From: Marinirhabdus gelatinilytica
GTDB lineage: Bacteria > Bacteroidota > Bacteroidia > Flavobacteriales > Flavobacteriaceae
NCBI RefSeq assembly: GCF_003353425.1
Contig: NZ_QRAO01000003.1
Location: 173,088 to 237,087, forward strand
DNA length: 64,000 bases
Direction of reading: 5' to 3'
This document shows positions 34,908-43,433 of this stretch, piece after piece (position 1 is the first letter of the stretch; each line of letters opens with the position of its first letter). Both the position numbers and the translations under genes were made by a program. The notes under the pieces are model-generated. The model was not told the origin of the DNA. It worked only from the letters and a program-made list of their open reading frames with translations, and made no database searches.

Positions 34908-36002
34908 CTACACATTAAACCTAAAGTGCATCACATCGCCATCTTGTACGATGTACTCTTTACCCTCTACGCCAATTTTGCCGGCTTCCTTAACTTTGGC
35001 TTCGCTACCGTACTGTACGTAATCACTATATTTAATTACCTCGGCTCGAATAAAGCCCTTCTCAAAATCGGTATGTATCACGCCAGCGGCTTGTGGAGCT
35101 GTAGCGCCTACTGGAATAGTCCAGGCACGCACTTCTTTTTCGCCAGCGGTAAAGTAGGTTTGCAGGTTCAATAACTTATAGGCTCCCCGAATAAGCTTTG
35201 CAGAGCCTGGCTCTTCCAGCCCAAGATCTTCAAGGAACATCTGGCGCTCTTCGAAGGTTTCCAGTTCGGTTATATCTGCTTCGGTACCTACGGCCAGGAT
35301 GATCACTTCGGCATCTTCGCTTGCTACGGCTTCCTTTACTTTATCTACATAGACGTTCCCTGCAGCAGCGGCATCTTCATCTACATTACAAATGTACATG
35401 ACGGGCTTATCGGTTATGTATTGCAAGGGTCTTACAAATTCTTCCCTGTCATCTTCAGCAATAGTGATAGCACGAACCGAGATACCTTGTTCAAGACCTT
35501 CTTTTATTTTCAACAAAACAGCTTCTTCCTTTTGGGCCTCTTTGTTTCCCGTCCTGGCAGCTCTTTTTACTTTGTCTAGTTTTTTTTCAGTGGTTTCGAG
35601 GTCTTTCAGCTGTAGTTCAATATCTATTGTCTCTTTATCACGTATGGGGTCTACACTACCATCTACGTGTACTACATTATCATTATCGAAACAACGCAGT
35701 ACGTGCAGGATAGCATCTGTCTCTCTTATATTTCCAAGAAATTGGTTCCCCAATCCTTCTCCTTTACTGGCTCCCTTAACCAGTCCTGCGATATCCACGA
35801 TCTCTACGGTAGCGGGAATCACTTTTTCGGGGTTAACGAGTTCCTCCAGTTTCAACAAACGGTTGTCCGGAACGTTCACCACGCCTATATTGGGCTCAAT
35901 GGTACAAAACGGGAAGTTTGCGCTCTGTGCCTTGGCGTTGGACAAACAATTAAAAAGGGTAGATTTTCCAACATTGGGCAATCCTACGATACCTGCTTTC
36001 AT
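34908..36002 (-). CDS. ychF: Redox-regulated ATPase YchF (Obg-like)
   Basis: An Obg-family P-loop ATPase that associates with ribosomes and stress responses. The 364 residues match the family. Seen are the Walker A GLPNVGKSTLFNCL (7-20), the switch region ANFPFCTIEPN, DIAGLVKGASKGEGLGNQFL as G3 and following switch II (about 70-89), and the NxxE specificity element CNVDED (about 206) replacing the GTPase NKxD, which explains ATP preference. The C-terminal TGS domain covers about 280-364 (TAGEKEVRAWTIP, then VIKYSDYV and DGDVMHFRFNV). The start is at residue MKAGIVGLPNVG, as usual. Confidence 0.96.
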   Translation of the reverse strand: MKAGIVGLPNVGKSTLFNCLSNAKAQSANFPFCTIEPNIGVVNVPDNRLLKLEELVNPEKVIPATVEIVDIAGLVKGASKGEGLGNQFLGNIRETDAILHVLRCFDNDNVVHVDGSVDPIRDKETIDIELQLKDLETTEKKLDKVKRAARTGNKEAQKEEAVLLKIKEGLEQGISVRAITIAEDDREEFVRPLQYITDKPVMYICNVDEDAAAAGNVYVDKVKEAVASEDAEVIILAVGTEADITELETFEERQMFLEDLGLEEPGSAKLIRGAYKLLNLQTYFTAGEKEVRAWTIPVGATAPQAAGVIHTDFEKGFIRAEVIKYSDYVQYGSEAKVKEAGKIGVEGKEYIVQDGDVMHFRFNV

Positions 36003-36143
36003 GCGAACTATATTTTAAGGTGCTTTGTAGCTTGTTTTGGGCGCAAATATACGGTATACATCTGTTTTAATGTACAAGGCCAGGTTCAAAAATTATAGGA
36101 AAACTTTGAGGTCTCGTTGGGAGTAATTTAACACGCCTTGACG

Positions 36144-36151
36144 TAACTTTG
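36144..36151 (+). promoter_or_regulatory. Promoter -7 element upstream of the 36180 gene
   Basis: TAACTTTG matches the Bacteroidota TAnnTTTG element, 28 bp before the start codon. A TTGG at 36117-36120 lies 23 bp upstream and could be the -33 region. The match to the -7 consensus is exact. Confidence 0.55.
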
Positions 36152-36179
36152 ATAGTGTAACTTTAAAAATAGCCTAATT

Positions 36180-36674
36180 ATGAAAAATACTATCAGCTTC
36201 CTTTGTGTTGCAGTACTGTTCTCAGCAACATTGACTGCACAGGTACAAAAGGACGTACAGAAAAAAACAACCGTTAAGAAAGTACGTGTAACAGACGATG
36301 AGAATGTGACCACCAAAGTTGTTGAAGACGTAGATGCCGAGATTGACGTAATTGAAGTGGAAGGTAACGATATGCAGGACCAAGCTAAAAAAGTAAAAAA
36401 GCTTGATGCAGATAGAACCCAGGTGGTGCAATCTACTACCGATGAGAATGCTGCCAACAAAATGGTAGTAAAGCAGAAAAAACAGGCCCAACAGATGGAT
36501 TTGGAAAAATCCAAGGAAATGATGGCCCAAAGAGCCAGAGAGGAAAAGATGGCTATGGAGCAAAAGAAAAAGGAAATGATGGCAGAACTTGAAAAAAGAA
36601 GAAAAGAGCTAGAGTCCCGTCCAAAAGGTATGGCAAAGTTGAAGAAAGACCCAGATGGTGATGGAATACAGTAG
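36180..36674 (+). CDS. Small secreted highly charged protein
   Basis: A 164-residue protein with signal peptide (MKNTISFLCVAVLFSATLTA, cut near AQVQ). The mature part begins with Lys-rich KDVQKKTTVKKVRVTDDENV, a segment that resembles the N terminus of the gene at 39045 (KTVKKTVVTDDDGVDVNTKE). A coiled-coil region rich in Lys, Glu and Met follows (KQAQQMDLEKSKEMMAQRAR), ending in KDPDGDGIQ, an Asp-rich motif reminiscent of a thrombospondin type 3/calcium-binding end. It lacks a membrane anchor. A strong terminator at 36692 follows. Function unknown; a periplasmic structural or stress role is possible. Confidence 0.7.
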   Translation: MKNTISFLCVAVLFSATLTAQVQKDVQKKTTVKKVRVTDDENVTTKVVEDVDAEIDVIEVEGNDMQDQAKKVKKLDADRTQVVQSTTDENAANKMVVKQKKQAQQMDLEKSKEMMAQRAREEKMAMEQKKKEMMAELEKRRKELESRPKGMAKLKKDPDGDGIQ

Positions 36675-36691
36675 CCTTTAGGCGACTCAGG

Positions 36692-36724
36692 AAAATCCTC
36701 GGTACATTACCGAGGATTTTTTTT
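36692..36724 (+). terminator. Strong terminator
   Basis: A perfect 11-bp inverted repeat (AAAATCCTCGG at 36692-36702, CCGAGGATTTT at 36710-36720), a 7-nt loop and a run of T after it. It separates the two small secreted-protein genes, so they are independent units. Confidence 0.9.
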
Positions 36725-36768
36725 ATAGCCAAAATTAATGTACGTTTACATACATAATCAAAATAGTA

Positions 36769-37173
36769 ATGATGAAACATTTTACCCTCACACTTACCGC
36801 ACTATTATTTTCTACCTATGGCTTATATGCTCAGGAAACCATCTCAGCAGATAAAGCTAATGCCACCGAAACTACCGTGGGAGCCAAAACCGATGCAGAT
36901 GTGGCCTCTAAAACATTAACGAAAGACGAAGAGGCCGAAGCCGCCATCGCAAAGATGAAGGAAGATCGGGCAGCAAAGATTGAAAAGAAAAGGCAAGCCC
37001 TGATAGAGCGTGCCAAGAAACAAGGTTTGGTAACTAAGGAGATTAGCGAAAAAGACAAGCTAAAACGCCAAAAGCAAATAGAGAAGCAAAGAAAAGCGTA
37101 CAATTCCCGTAAGGAGAAACTTCAGAAAGAAAAAGAAGAAAAAGAAGTAGAAGAGAACGAAGGCGGAAACTAA
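36769..37173 (+). CDS. Small secreted lysine/glutamate-rich coiled-coil protein
   Basis: A 134-residue exported protein. It begins with ATGATG; the signal peptide covers about 1-22 (HFTLTLTALLFSTYGLYA). After an Ala/Thr-rich segment (KANATETTVGAKTDADVASK) comes a long charged helix (KKRQALIERAKKQGLVTKEI, KDKLKRQKQIEKQRKAYNSR) and an acidic tail (EEKEVEENEGGN). It resembles the preceding gene in composition but not in sequence order, so paralogy is not proven. Function unknown. Confidence 0.65.
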   Translation: MMKHFTLTLTALLFSTYGLYAQETISADKANATETTVGAKTDADVASKTLTKDEEAEAAIAKMKEDRAAKIEKKRQALIERAKKQGLVTKEISEKDKLKRQKQIEKQRKAYNSRKEKLQKEKEEKEVEENEGGN

Positions 37174-37181
37174 ACCACTCC

Positions 37182-37988
37182 TTAATACGAGAACATTTTG
37201 TGGATGGTAAGCCAATACTCTTGGAAAGAACCAAGGTTATTGTGCTTACCATTTTTTATGGTAACCAATGTGCGCTGTTGTTCTGGTATTACGTTATATA
37301 GTTGCTCTGCTTCCTTGTAAGGCACAATTCCGTCATCGGCACCGTGTATGATGGTGATGGGACAGGAAACCTGTACAATGTAGTTAGCTGTCTCAAATTT
37401 ATACTTCAAGAGTTTTTCAATGGGCAAGTACGGGTATCTGTTTTTGGCCAACTTCTCCAAGCTGTAAAAGGGAGATTCCAATATGAGTTTTCTTGGGCTG
37501 TTTTTTGAGGCAACATAGGTTGCGAAGGTCGTACCCAAAGATCTACCATACACAATTATCTTCCCTTCGGGTACCAACTCTTTAGCTTTGCTAAAAAAGG
37601 CCATAGCATCTTCGTACAATTGTGCTTCACTACGTTCGCCACTGCTTTTTCCATAGCCCCTATAATCCATCATCAATACATCATACCCGTATTTTGTGAA
37701 CCGTGGCGCAATGGCCCCCCATTTAGCAAGATTCCCTGCATTACCGTGGTAATATAGTACGAGCCCCCTGGTTTTTTCAGCTTTAAAATGAATACCATGT
37801 AGCTTGGCGCCATCATTGGTGTGTAGAACAATTTCTTCAAAAGATTGTGAATCCTTAAAGGTAAAGTTGTGCTCTTGAGGTAATTCTTCAGAAAGAAATA
37901 TGATTTTTTCCTGGAATGCATATAACAACCCAACTGCAGCCACCACCAAGGTAACCAGGACCAATAAAAGTTTCAATAATTTTTTCAT
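37182..37988 (-). CDS. Alpha/beta hydrolase, membrane-anchored
   Basis: A 268-residue hydrolase with an N-terminal membrane helix (LLKLLLVLVTLVVAAVGLLY, about 4-23). The oxyanion region YYHGNAGNLAKWG (about 80-92), the nucleophile elbow YGRSLGTTFA with Ser (about 149), the acid in GADDGIVPY (about 216-224) and the base in NGKHNNLGSF (about 247-256) are all present. It resembles the ABHD13/YfhR group of serine hydrolases. The gene lies 13 bp after the stop side of a paralogue (start at 38883), so the two form a tandem pair transcribed together. The substrate is unknown. Confidence 0.88.
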   Translation of the reverse strand: MKKLLKLLLVLVTLVVAAVGLLYAFQEKIIFLSEELPQEHNFTFKDSQSFEEIVLHTNDGAKLHGIHFKAEKTRGLVLYYHGNAGNLAKWGAIAPRFTKYGYDVLMMDYRGYGKSSGERSEAQLYEDAMAFFSKAKELVPEGKIIVYGRSLGTTFATYVASKNSPRKLILESPFYSLEKLAKNRYPYLPIEKLLKYKFETANYIVQVSCPITIIHGADDGIVPYKEAEQLYNVIPEQQRTLVTIKNGKHNNLGSFQEYWLTIHKMFSY

Positions 37989-38001
37989 CTTAACAAAAAC
38001 T

Positions 38002-38883
38002 TCAATTTGCTTTTTTCGAACTGTGTTTTACGGTATAGCTCGTAGTGGACAAATCTATTTTTTCGTCTTCAAAATTAATAATCTGTCCCAACATTTCATG
38101 ATACGATTCAAAATTATTCAAGTTTTTATGGCCGCCCCCAATTACAGGCCACAAACGAGTTTGTGATGGATTGATCTTAGACAGTTTTACACTGCTCTTA
38201 AAAGGAATTAACTTGTCGTTGGTTCCGTGTATAATGTGTATGGGGCAACGTACGTACTTAATCCATTTATAGGTGGGCATGGGATATTTCAACAAAATTG
38301 AAAGTGGCATAAATGCCATATAGCGGCTTGTCACCTTAAGCAAACTATAGTAGGGTGCATCCAGAATGAGCTTTCTGGGGTGGTTCATCGAGGCCAGTTT
38401 TGTGGCAAAACCAGAACCCAGGGACCTACCGTATAAAATAATGTAACGCTCAGGCACTCGCTCCCGGATCTTGTTATACACATATTGCAGGTCCTTTTTC
38501 ATGTTTTCTTGAGTTCGCTTTCCTATACTTTTGCCAAAGCCCCGGTAATCTACCATAATCACATCGTAGCCGTGACGGGTAAAATCTACCGCAAATTTAC
38601 CCCAGCCCTTCATGCTTTTACTGTTGCCCTTAAGGTATAGCACGATACCACGCGGATTCTCGGTTTTGAAATGAAGTCCATTTATGATAGCTCCATCCTT
38701 TGTTTTCAAGTTGTATTCGTCAACTTTTTGATTCTCATAATAAAATTTGAAATCCTTTGGAAGTTTCTCGGGTTTGAACAAAAAATAATCCTGCAAATAA
38801 TATAACAGTATGCTTATCGCTATGTAAATAGCGACTATCCAGATTGTAATGTGTACCCAATATGGCATACCACTAAGGTACAA
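38002..38883 (-). CDS. Alpha/beta hydrolase paralogue of the downstream gene
   Basis: A 293-residue protein with one N-terminal membrane helix (IWIVAIYIAISILLYYLQ, about 13-30). The catalytic Ser is in YGRSLGSGFATKL, the acid in GTNDKLIPF and the base in GGGHKNLNNF. The region expected to read HGN in relatives is YLKGNSKSMKGWG here, so His is replaced by Lys at the oxyanion-loop signature that the neighbour keeps as YYHGNAGNLAKWG. The rest of the fold is well conserved between the two, implying tandem duplication. It lies 13 bp upstream of the other copy. Confidence 0.87.
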   Translation of the reverse strand: MYLSGMPYWVHITIWIVAIYIAISILLYYLQDYFLFKPEKLPKDFKFYYENQKVDEYNLKTKDGAIINGLHFKTENPRGIVLYLKGNSKSMKGWGKFAVDFTRHGYDVIMVDYRGFGKSIGKRTQENMKKDLQYVYNKIRERVPERYIILYGRSLGSGFATKLASMNHPRKLILDAPYYSLLKVTSRYMAFMPLSILLKYPMPTYKWIKYVRCPIHIIHGTNDKLIPFKSSVKLSKINPSQTRLWPVIGGGHKNLNNFESYHEMLGQIINFEDEKIDLSTTSYTVKHSSKKAN

Positions 38884-39044
38884 AATATTGAAAACGGTAG
38901 CCTAAACTGGGCCAGATTAAGTTAAATTATATTAAAATGGACCTAGAAGCACATATTTTAATAAACACTTACCATAGCATTGTTAAGGCTTAACACAATA
39001 ATTCGTTAGATTGCTTACAGTATTAATTTAAAATTGAAACGGAG

Positions 39045-39590
39045 ATGAAAAAGATACTAATGATTGCTGCACTAGCTGCTTGTACAGTAGGTTTTGCACA
39101 AAATACGAACGAAAAAGAAGTTAAAACAGTTAAAAAGACAGTTGTAACCGATGATGATGGTGTTGATGTAAATACCAAAGAGATTAAAACCCAAACCAAA
39201 ACAGACATTGCTCTTGGTAAAAAAACCAGCTACCACAACTTTAATACAAAAATGCAACCCACCTCGGTGAGCACCAATGTTGACTATTACAACGATGGTA
39301 TTTCATATAGGTTTGTTCCCGAAAAAACTGGTTATTATATAGTAGACACACGTAGCCAGAAAGAAAGAGTTGCTAGATTGTATCCCACATCACAAAAAGG
39401 ATATTATATCTATACACAAGACGGAACGAGTTCATTTGGATATTTTAATGCCGACGGCGATTTTGTAGTAGAAAGTTACGATCCTGATAACGATGGCGTG
39501 ATGAATTATGTCTATAAAATTAAAATGGATGACAATATGAAAATGAAGAAGAAGAAGAAGAAAAGAATGAAAAAGGAGAAAATGAAATAA
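39045..39590 (+). CDS. Small secreted protein with lysine-rich tail
   Basis: A 181-residue protein with signal peptide (MKKILMIAALAACTVGFAQ). The beginning of the mature part (KTVKKTVVTDDDGVDVNTKE) resembles the 36180 gene. A central unique region (SVSTNVDYYNDGISYRFVPE, then LYPTSQKGYYIYTQDGTSSF) and an Asp-rich DPDNDGVMNYVY follow, and the protein ends in a cluster of lysines (KMKKKKKKRMKKEKMK). It is followed by a bidirectional terminator at 39653. Possible -7 element TAGATTGC lies near 39007. Function unknown. Confidence 0.7.
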   Translation: MKKILMIAALAACTVGFAQNTNEKEVKTVKKTVVTDDDGVDVNTKEIKTQTKTDIALGKKTSYHNFNTKMQPTSVSTNVDYYNDGISYRFVPEKTGYYIVDTRSQKERVARLYPTSQKGYYIYTQDGTSSFGYFNADGDFVVESYDPDNDGVMNYVYKIKMDDNMKMKKKKKKRMKKEKMK

Positions 39591-39652
39591 TTTCAGTCCC
39601 TGCACATTCAAGTTGCTCAACTATATCAATAACAATGTTGATTGAGAGTAGC

Positions 39653-39686
39653 TACAAAAAAAACACCCGCTTATCGCGGGTGTTTT
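39653..39686. terminator. Bidirectional terminator
   Basis: A perfect 10-bp stem (AAACACCCGC at 39661-39670 and GCGGGTGTTT at 39676-39685) with a TTATC loop has A-rich and T-rich sides. It lies between convergent genes and can stop both. Confidence 0.9.
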
Positions 39687-39706
39687 GCTATACTAAAAAA
39701 ATCTAA

Positions 39707-40057
39707 CTATTCGTGGTGCATAAATGCTTGTTTACCCAGTAATTCCTCTTCAGTTTCTACATTATCATCATCTGGCACGCAGCAATCTACAGGACATACA
39801 GCCGCACACTGAGGTTCTTCGTGAAATCCTTTACATTCGGTACATTTATCCGGTACAATGTAATAAATCTCATCACTTATGGGTTCTTGTGTTTCGTTGG
39901 CTTCAACTTCCTTTCCACTAGGTAACACAACGTTACCGTCAAGATCGGTTCCATCTGCATAGCGCCAATCGTCTGCTCCTTCATAAATTGCGGTGTTTGG
40001 GCACTCTGGCTCACAAGCTCCACAGTTAATACATTCGTCTGTTATTATAATTGCCAT
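39707..40057 (-). CDS. 4Fe-4S ferredoxin
   Basis: A 116-residue two-cluster ferredoxin. Cluster motifs: [12 protein letters not shown] near residues 9-20, and later [18 protein letters not shown] (about 72-89), with the longer insertion typical of this type (GFHEEPQC). The acidic tail ([17 protein letters not shown]) follows. It is divergent from the acyl-CoA reductase gene, sharing a 60-bp intergenic region. In flavobacteria this ferredoxin is regularly near serC and serA. Its electron donor is unknown. Confidence 0.94.
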   Translation of the reverse strand: MAIIITDECINCGACEPECPNTAIYEGADDWRYADGTDLDGNVVLPSGKEVEANETQEPISDEIYYIVPDKCTECKGFHEEPQCAAVCPVDCCVPDDDNVETEEELLGKQAFMHHE

Positions 40058-40117
40058 AGGGAATTTCTTTTTCTAACTTTGCGCAAATTTAATGCCTAAC
40101 ACCCGCAACACCAAACA

Positions 40118-41173
40118 ATGATGCAATTACAACAAAGAATTAACGCATTTGTACAATTAGGCGCCTTTTTTTCCCAGTTTGGGGAAAACCCTCCGCAAAA
40201 AAAACAAGCACTACCGCACAACGATTCCTTTTTTTCTGAAATGGAACACACGCTACAACTCGCAAAAGCGCAGAACACTTGGTTTACCGAGGACAACCTA
40301 AGGTTCACCTGTAAAAGCTGGGGCGAGGCACTCACTGAGAGCAATTTAAAACAATGGCTTTCAGCATACGAGATACCTGAAACAGCTCCAGGTAAAAAAG
40401 TTGCTATCGTAATGGCGGGAAACATCCCGTTGGTAGGTTTTCATGACTTTCTGTGCGTGTTGCTGTCGGGACATTCAGTATTGGGTAAACTATCCTCAAA
40501 CGACAAGGTGTTGTTGCCGTTTGTATGTAAATATCTAATTGCGATCGAGCCTGGTTTTAAAGACAAGATTGAACTCACCACAAAAAAACTAGAGGATTTT
40601 GACGCGGTGATCGCCACAGGAAGCGACAATACCGCACTTTATTTTGAGCAGTATTTTGGTAAATACCCACATATTATACGTAAAAACCGAAATAGCGTTG
40701 CCCTAATCAATGGCAAGGAAACTCCACAGCAAATGGAAGCCCTGGCCGGTGATATTTTTAGATATTTTGGTCTTGGTTGCCGCAATGTTTCAAAAATTTA
40801 TGTACCGGAAGACTATAATTGGGACCACTTCTTTAATGGGATGTTTGCTTGGAAGGACGTTATAAACAACCATAAATACATCAACAATTACGATTATAAC
40901 AAAGCTGTGTACCTTATGAGTACTATTAAATTGTTGGATAACGAGTTCTTGTTACTGAAGGAGGATACGGGCTTCTCCTCCCCTATCTCGGTGGTGTTTT
41001 ATGAGACGTATACCTCGGTTGAAAAGATTTCGGAGCAATTGGCTTCAGCAGAAGAAAAGATACAGTGTATCGTTTCAGAAAACCATATTCCCTTTGGTGA
41101 AGCACAAAAACCTGAACTTTGGGACTATGCCGATGGGGTGGATACAATACAGTTTCTTATTTCTGGTTTCTGA
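40118..41173 (+). CDS. Acyl-CoA reductase (LuxC-like)
   Basis: A 351-residue protein of the aldehyde-dehydrogenase-like LuxC/acyl-CoA reductase family. It shows VAIVMAGNIPLVGFHDFLCV (about 96-115) and the conserved RKNRNSVALINGKE region (about 188-201), and FGLGCRNVSKIYVPE (about 222-236), which holds a Cys in the position expected of the catalytic thiol. Family members reduce acyl-CoA or acyl-phosphate to aldehydes. The metabolic role here is unknown, because no long-chain aldehyde pathway genes adjoin. It precedes serC by 110 bp and is divergent from the ferredoxin. Confidence 0.85.
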   Translation: MMQLQQRINAFVQLGAFFSQFGENPPQKKQALPHNDSFFSEMEHTLQLAKAQNTWFTEDNLRFTCKSWGEALTESNLKQWLSAYEIPETAPGKKVAIVMAGNIPLVGFHDFLCVLLSGHSVLGKLSSNDKVLLPFVCKYLIAIEPGFKDKIELTTKKLEDFDAVIATGSDNTALYFEQYFGKYPHIIRKNRNSVALINGKETPQQMEALAGDIFRYFGLGCRNVSKIYVPEDYNWDHFFNGMFAWKDVINNHKYINNYDYNKAVYLMSTIKLLDNEFLLLKEDTGFSSPISVVFYETYTSVEKISEQLASAEEKIQCIVSENHIPFGEAQKPELWDYADGVDTIQFLISGF

Positions 41174-41271
41174 TACGTTGCTTTTCTATTCTGAGCCTAT
41201 AATATAACAAGCTGCAATCCTTAAAAGATCAAAATGAAACTTATCAATTATTTAACGCCCAATACAGTACA

Positions 41272-41279
41272 TATTTTTG
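41272..41279 (+). promoter_or_regulatory. Promoter -7 element before serC
   Basis: TATTTTTG fits the TAnnTTTG consensus, 29 bp before the serC start at 41308. A clear -33 TTG is not seen at the usual spacing, so the promoter is only probable. Confidence 0.4.
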
Positions 41280-41307
41280 ATATTTGCACATAGAAAAGAC
41301 AACCACC

Positions 41308-42375
41308 ATGAAAAAACACAATTTTAGCGCAGGTCCCTGCATTTTGCCACCGTCGGTTTTTGAAGATGCAGCCCTAGCGGTAAAGGACTACGACAACTCT
41401 GGCCTATCACTCTTGGAGATATCGCATCGAAGCAAAGCCTTTGTACAAGTTATGGAACGTGCCAGAGAACTGTCACTGGAGCTATTGGGGCTGAAAGACA
41501 AAGGATACAAGGCACTATTTTTACAAGGTGGAGCCAGTTTGGAATTTTTAATGGTAGCCTATAATTTATTGGAAAAAAAAGCCGCCTACCTCAACACGGG
41601 TACTTGGTCCAGTAAAGCTATTAAGGAGGCAAAGCTATTTGGAGAGGTGGTTGAGGTAGCTTCATCCAAGGATGCTAACTTTAACTATATACCAAAAAAT
41701 TATACGGTCCCTCCAAATGTGGACTATTTTCACTGCACCAGCAACAACACTATTTTTGGCACCCAACTAAAATCGTTTCCAGATTCCAACGTTCCCTTAG
41801 TGTGTGATATGAGCAGTGACATCTTTTCACGAAGCTTGGATTTTTCAAAATTCGACCTTATCTACGCAGGTGCCCAAAAAAATATGGGTCCCGCAGGTAC
41901 TACCTTGGTAGTGGTAAAAGAAGAGATTTTAGGGAAAGTATCCCGTGAAATTCCTTCTATGTTGGACTATAAGGTTCATATTGGTAAGGACAGTATGTTC
42001 AATACACCAGCGGTTTTTCCTGTATATGTTTCAATGCTTACCCTGGAATGGTTAAAGGAACTGGGCGGTATTAAGGCTATTGAAAAGCTGAACAACAAAA
42101 AAGCAGAACTTCTTTATAACGAAATTGATCGCAACCCTCTGTTCGAAGGTTTTGTACCCCACAAGGAAGATCGTTCTAATATGAATGCAACATTTAACCT
42201 TAAAGACGATGCCCATAAAGAGAATTTTGATCTCTTGTGGAATAAAGCCAATATAAATGGGTTGAACGGCCATCGCAGCGTAGGAGGTTATCGTGCCTCT
42301 ATGTACAACGCTATGCCTATAGAAAGCGTCCAGGTGCTTGTTGAAGTAATGCAGGAACTGGAAAAAAACGCATAA
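41308..42375 (+). CDS. serC: Phosphoserine aminotransferase
   Basis: A PLP enzyme that transaminates 3-phosphohydroxypyruvate to phosphoserine. The frame opens at a TTG at 41284, but ATG at 41308 (MKKHNFSAGPCILP) puts the family N terminus correctly and gives 355 residues. The active-site Lys lies in YAGAQKNMGPAGTTLVVVK. The N-terminal NFSAGPCILPPSVFEDA and the C-terminal region GHRSVGGYRASMYNAMPIES are diagnostic. It lies 57 bp upstream of serA, so serC and serA form one transcript for serine synthesis. Confidence 0.96.
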   Translation: MKKHNFSAGPCILPPSVFEDAALAVKDYDNSGLSLLEISHRSKAFVQVMERARELSLELLGLKDKGYKALFLQGGASLEFLMVAYNLLEKKAAYLNTGTWSSKAIKEAKLFGEVVEVASSKDANFNYIPKNYTVPPNVDYFHCTSNNTIFGTQLKSFPDSNVPLVCDMSSDIFSRSLDFSKFDLIYAGAQKNMGPAGTTLVVVKEEILGKVSREIPSMLDYKVHIGKDSMFNTPAVFPVYVSMLTLEWLKELGGIKAIEKLNNKKAELLYNEIDRNPLFEGFVPHKEDRSNMNATFNLKDDAHKENFDLLWNKANINGLNGHRSVGGYRASMYNAMPIESVQVLVEVMQELEKNA

Positions 42376-42407
42376 CCAATTAAGATAAAACAACTATACA
42401 AATAGAA

Positions 42408-42419
42408 TCGCGAAAGCGA
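42408..42419 (+). other. Short GNRA-type hairpin between serC and serA
   Basis: TCGC-GAAA-GCGA forms a perfect 4-bp stem with a GAAA tetraloop in RNA. It lies in the 57-bp spacer of the serC-serA mRNA. It may stabilise or separate the two messages. No T tract follows, so it is not a terminator. Confidence 0.5.
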
Positions 42420-42432
42420 AGAAATATAACAT

Positions 42433-43392
42433 ATGAAAGTACTAGCAAACGACGGCATTTCTCAAAGTGGTATAAAAGCCTTAGAGCAAGAAGGTTTTGA
42501 GGTAATCATTACCAAAGTAGCCCAAGAACAACTTATAAACTACATAAACGAAAACAACATAGATGTAATTTTGGTGCGTAGTGCCACCAAGGTTAGAAAA
42601 GACATCATAGACGCATGCCCTAGCCTTAAAGTGATTGGCCGTGGCGGTGTTGGGATGGACAATATTGATGTGGAATATGCCCGTGAAAAAGGGCTTCACG
42701 TGATCAATACACCCGCAGCGTCCTCATCGTCCGTAGCAGAATTAGTTTTCGCACACTTGTTTGGTGGCGTTCGCTTCTTGCACGATGCCAACAGGAATAT
42801 GCCCCTGGATGGCGACTCGAAATTCAAGGAATTGAAAAAGAGCTATGCCAAAGGAGCCGAATTACGTGGCAAAACCATAGGTATTATAGGTTTTGGCCGT
42901 ATAGGACGCGAAGTTGCAAAAATCGCACTTGGTTGTGGGATGAAGGTTATTGCCAGCGATAAATATGTTGGACAGGCAGATATCACTTTAGATTTCTACG
43001 ATGGACAGCAAGTGACCCTTCAGATTAAAACTGAACCTGTTGAACAGCTCATTCAGCATAGCGACTTTATTACCTTGCACGTTCCTGCCCAAAAGGATTA
43101 TATAATTGGAAAAGAACAAATTGAAAAAATGAAGGACGGAGCAGCCATCATTAATGCTGCACGCGGTGGTGTTATAGATGAGGTAGCCTTGGTAGATGCC
43201 CTGGAACGCGGGAAACTACGCTTTGCAGCTCTAGACACCTTTGAAGAAGAACCCACTCCGGCCATAAAAGTATTGATGAACGGTAAAATTTCCTTGAGCC
43301 CGCACATAGGTGCCGCCACTAACGAAGCACAGGATAGAATTGGGACCGAGCTTGCCGAGCAGATTATAAGCATTTTAAAACCCGTTTCTTAG
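42433..43392 (+). CDS. serA: D-3-phosphoglycerate dehydrogenase, short form
   Basis: It oxidises 3-phosphoglycerate to 3-phosphohydroxypyruvate, feeding SerC. At 319 residues it lacks the C-terminal ACT regulatory domain of the long E. coli enzyme. The NAD-binding motif GIIGFGRIGREVA is at about 153-165, the substrate/catalytic Arg lies in NAARGGVIDE (about 236-245), and the catalytic His in SPHIGAATNEAQ (about 293-304). Without the ACT domain, end-product inhibition by serine of the usual type would be absent; regulation is therefore probably at transcription. Confidence 0.95.
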   Translation: MKVLANDGISQSGIKALEQEGFEVIITKVAQEQLINYINENNIDVILVRSATKVRKDIIDACPSLKVIGRGGVGMDNIDVEYAREKGLHVINTPAASSSSVAELVFAHLFGGVRFLHDANRNMPLDGDSKFKELKKSYAKGAELRGKTIGIIGFGRIGREVAKIALGCGMKVIASDKYVGQADITLDFYDGQQVTLQIKTEPVEQLIQHSDFITLHVPAQKDYIIGKEQIEKMKDGAAIINAARGGVIDEVALVDALERGKLRFAALDTFEEEPTPAIKVLMNGKISLSPHIGAATNEAQDRIGTELAEQIISILKPVS

Positions 43393-43433
43393 TAGGAATT
43401 TTGTACCTTAACCTTCAATTTAAACCAAAAAAC

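Noticed and set aside
34884-34915. CTACCAACTA-type short repeats
   Set aside because: This is brief low-complexity sequence near the ychF stop with no regular spacing or length; not a repeat array.
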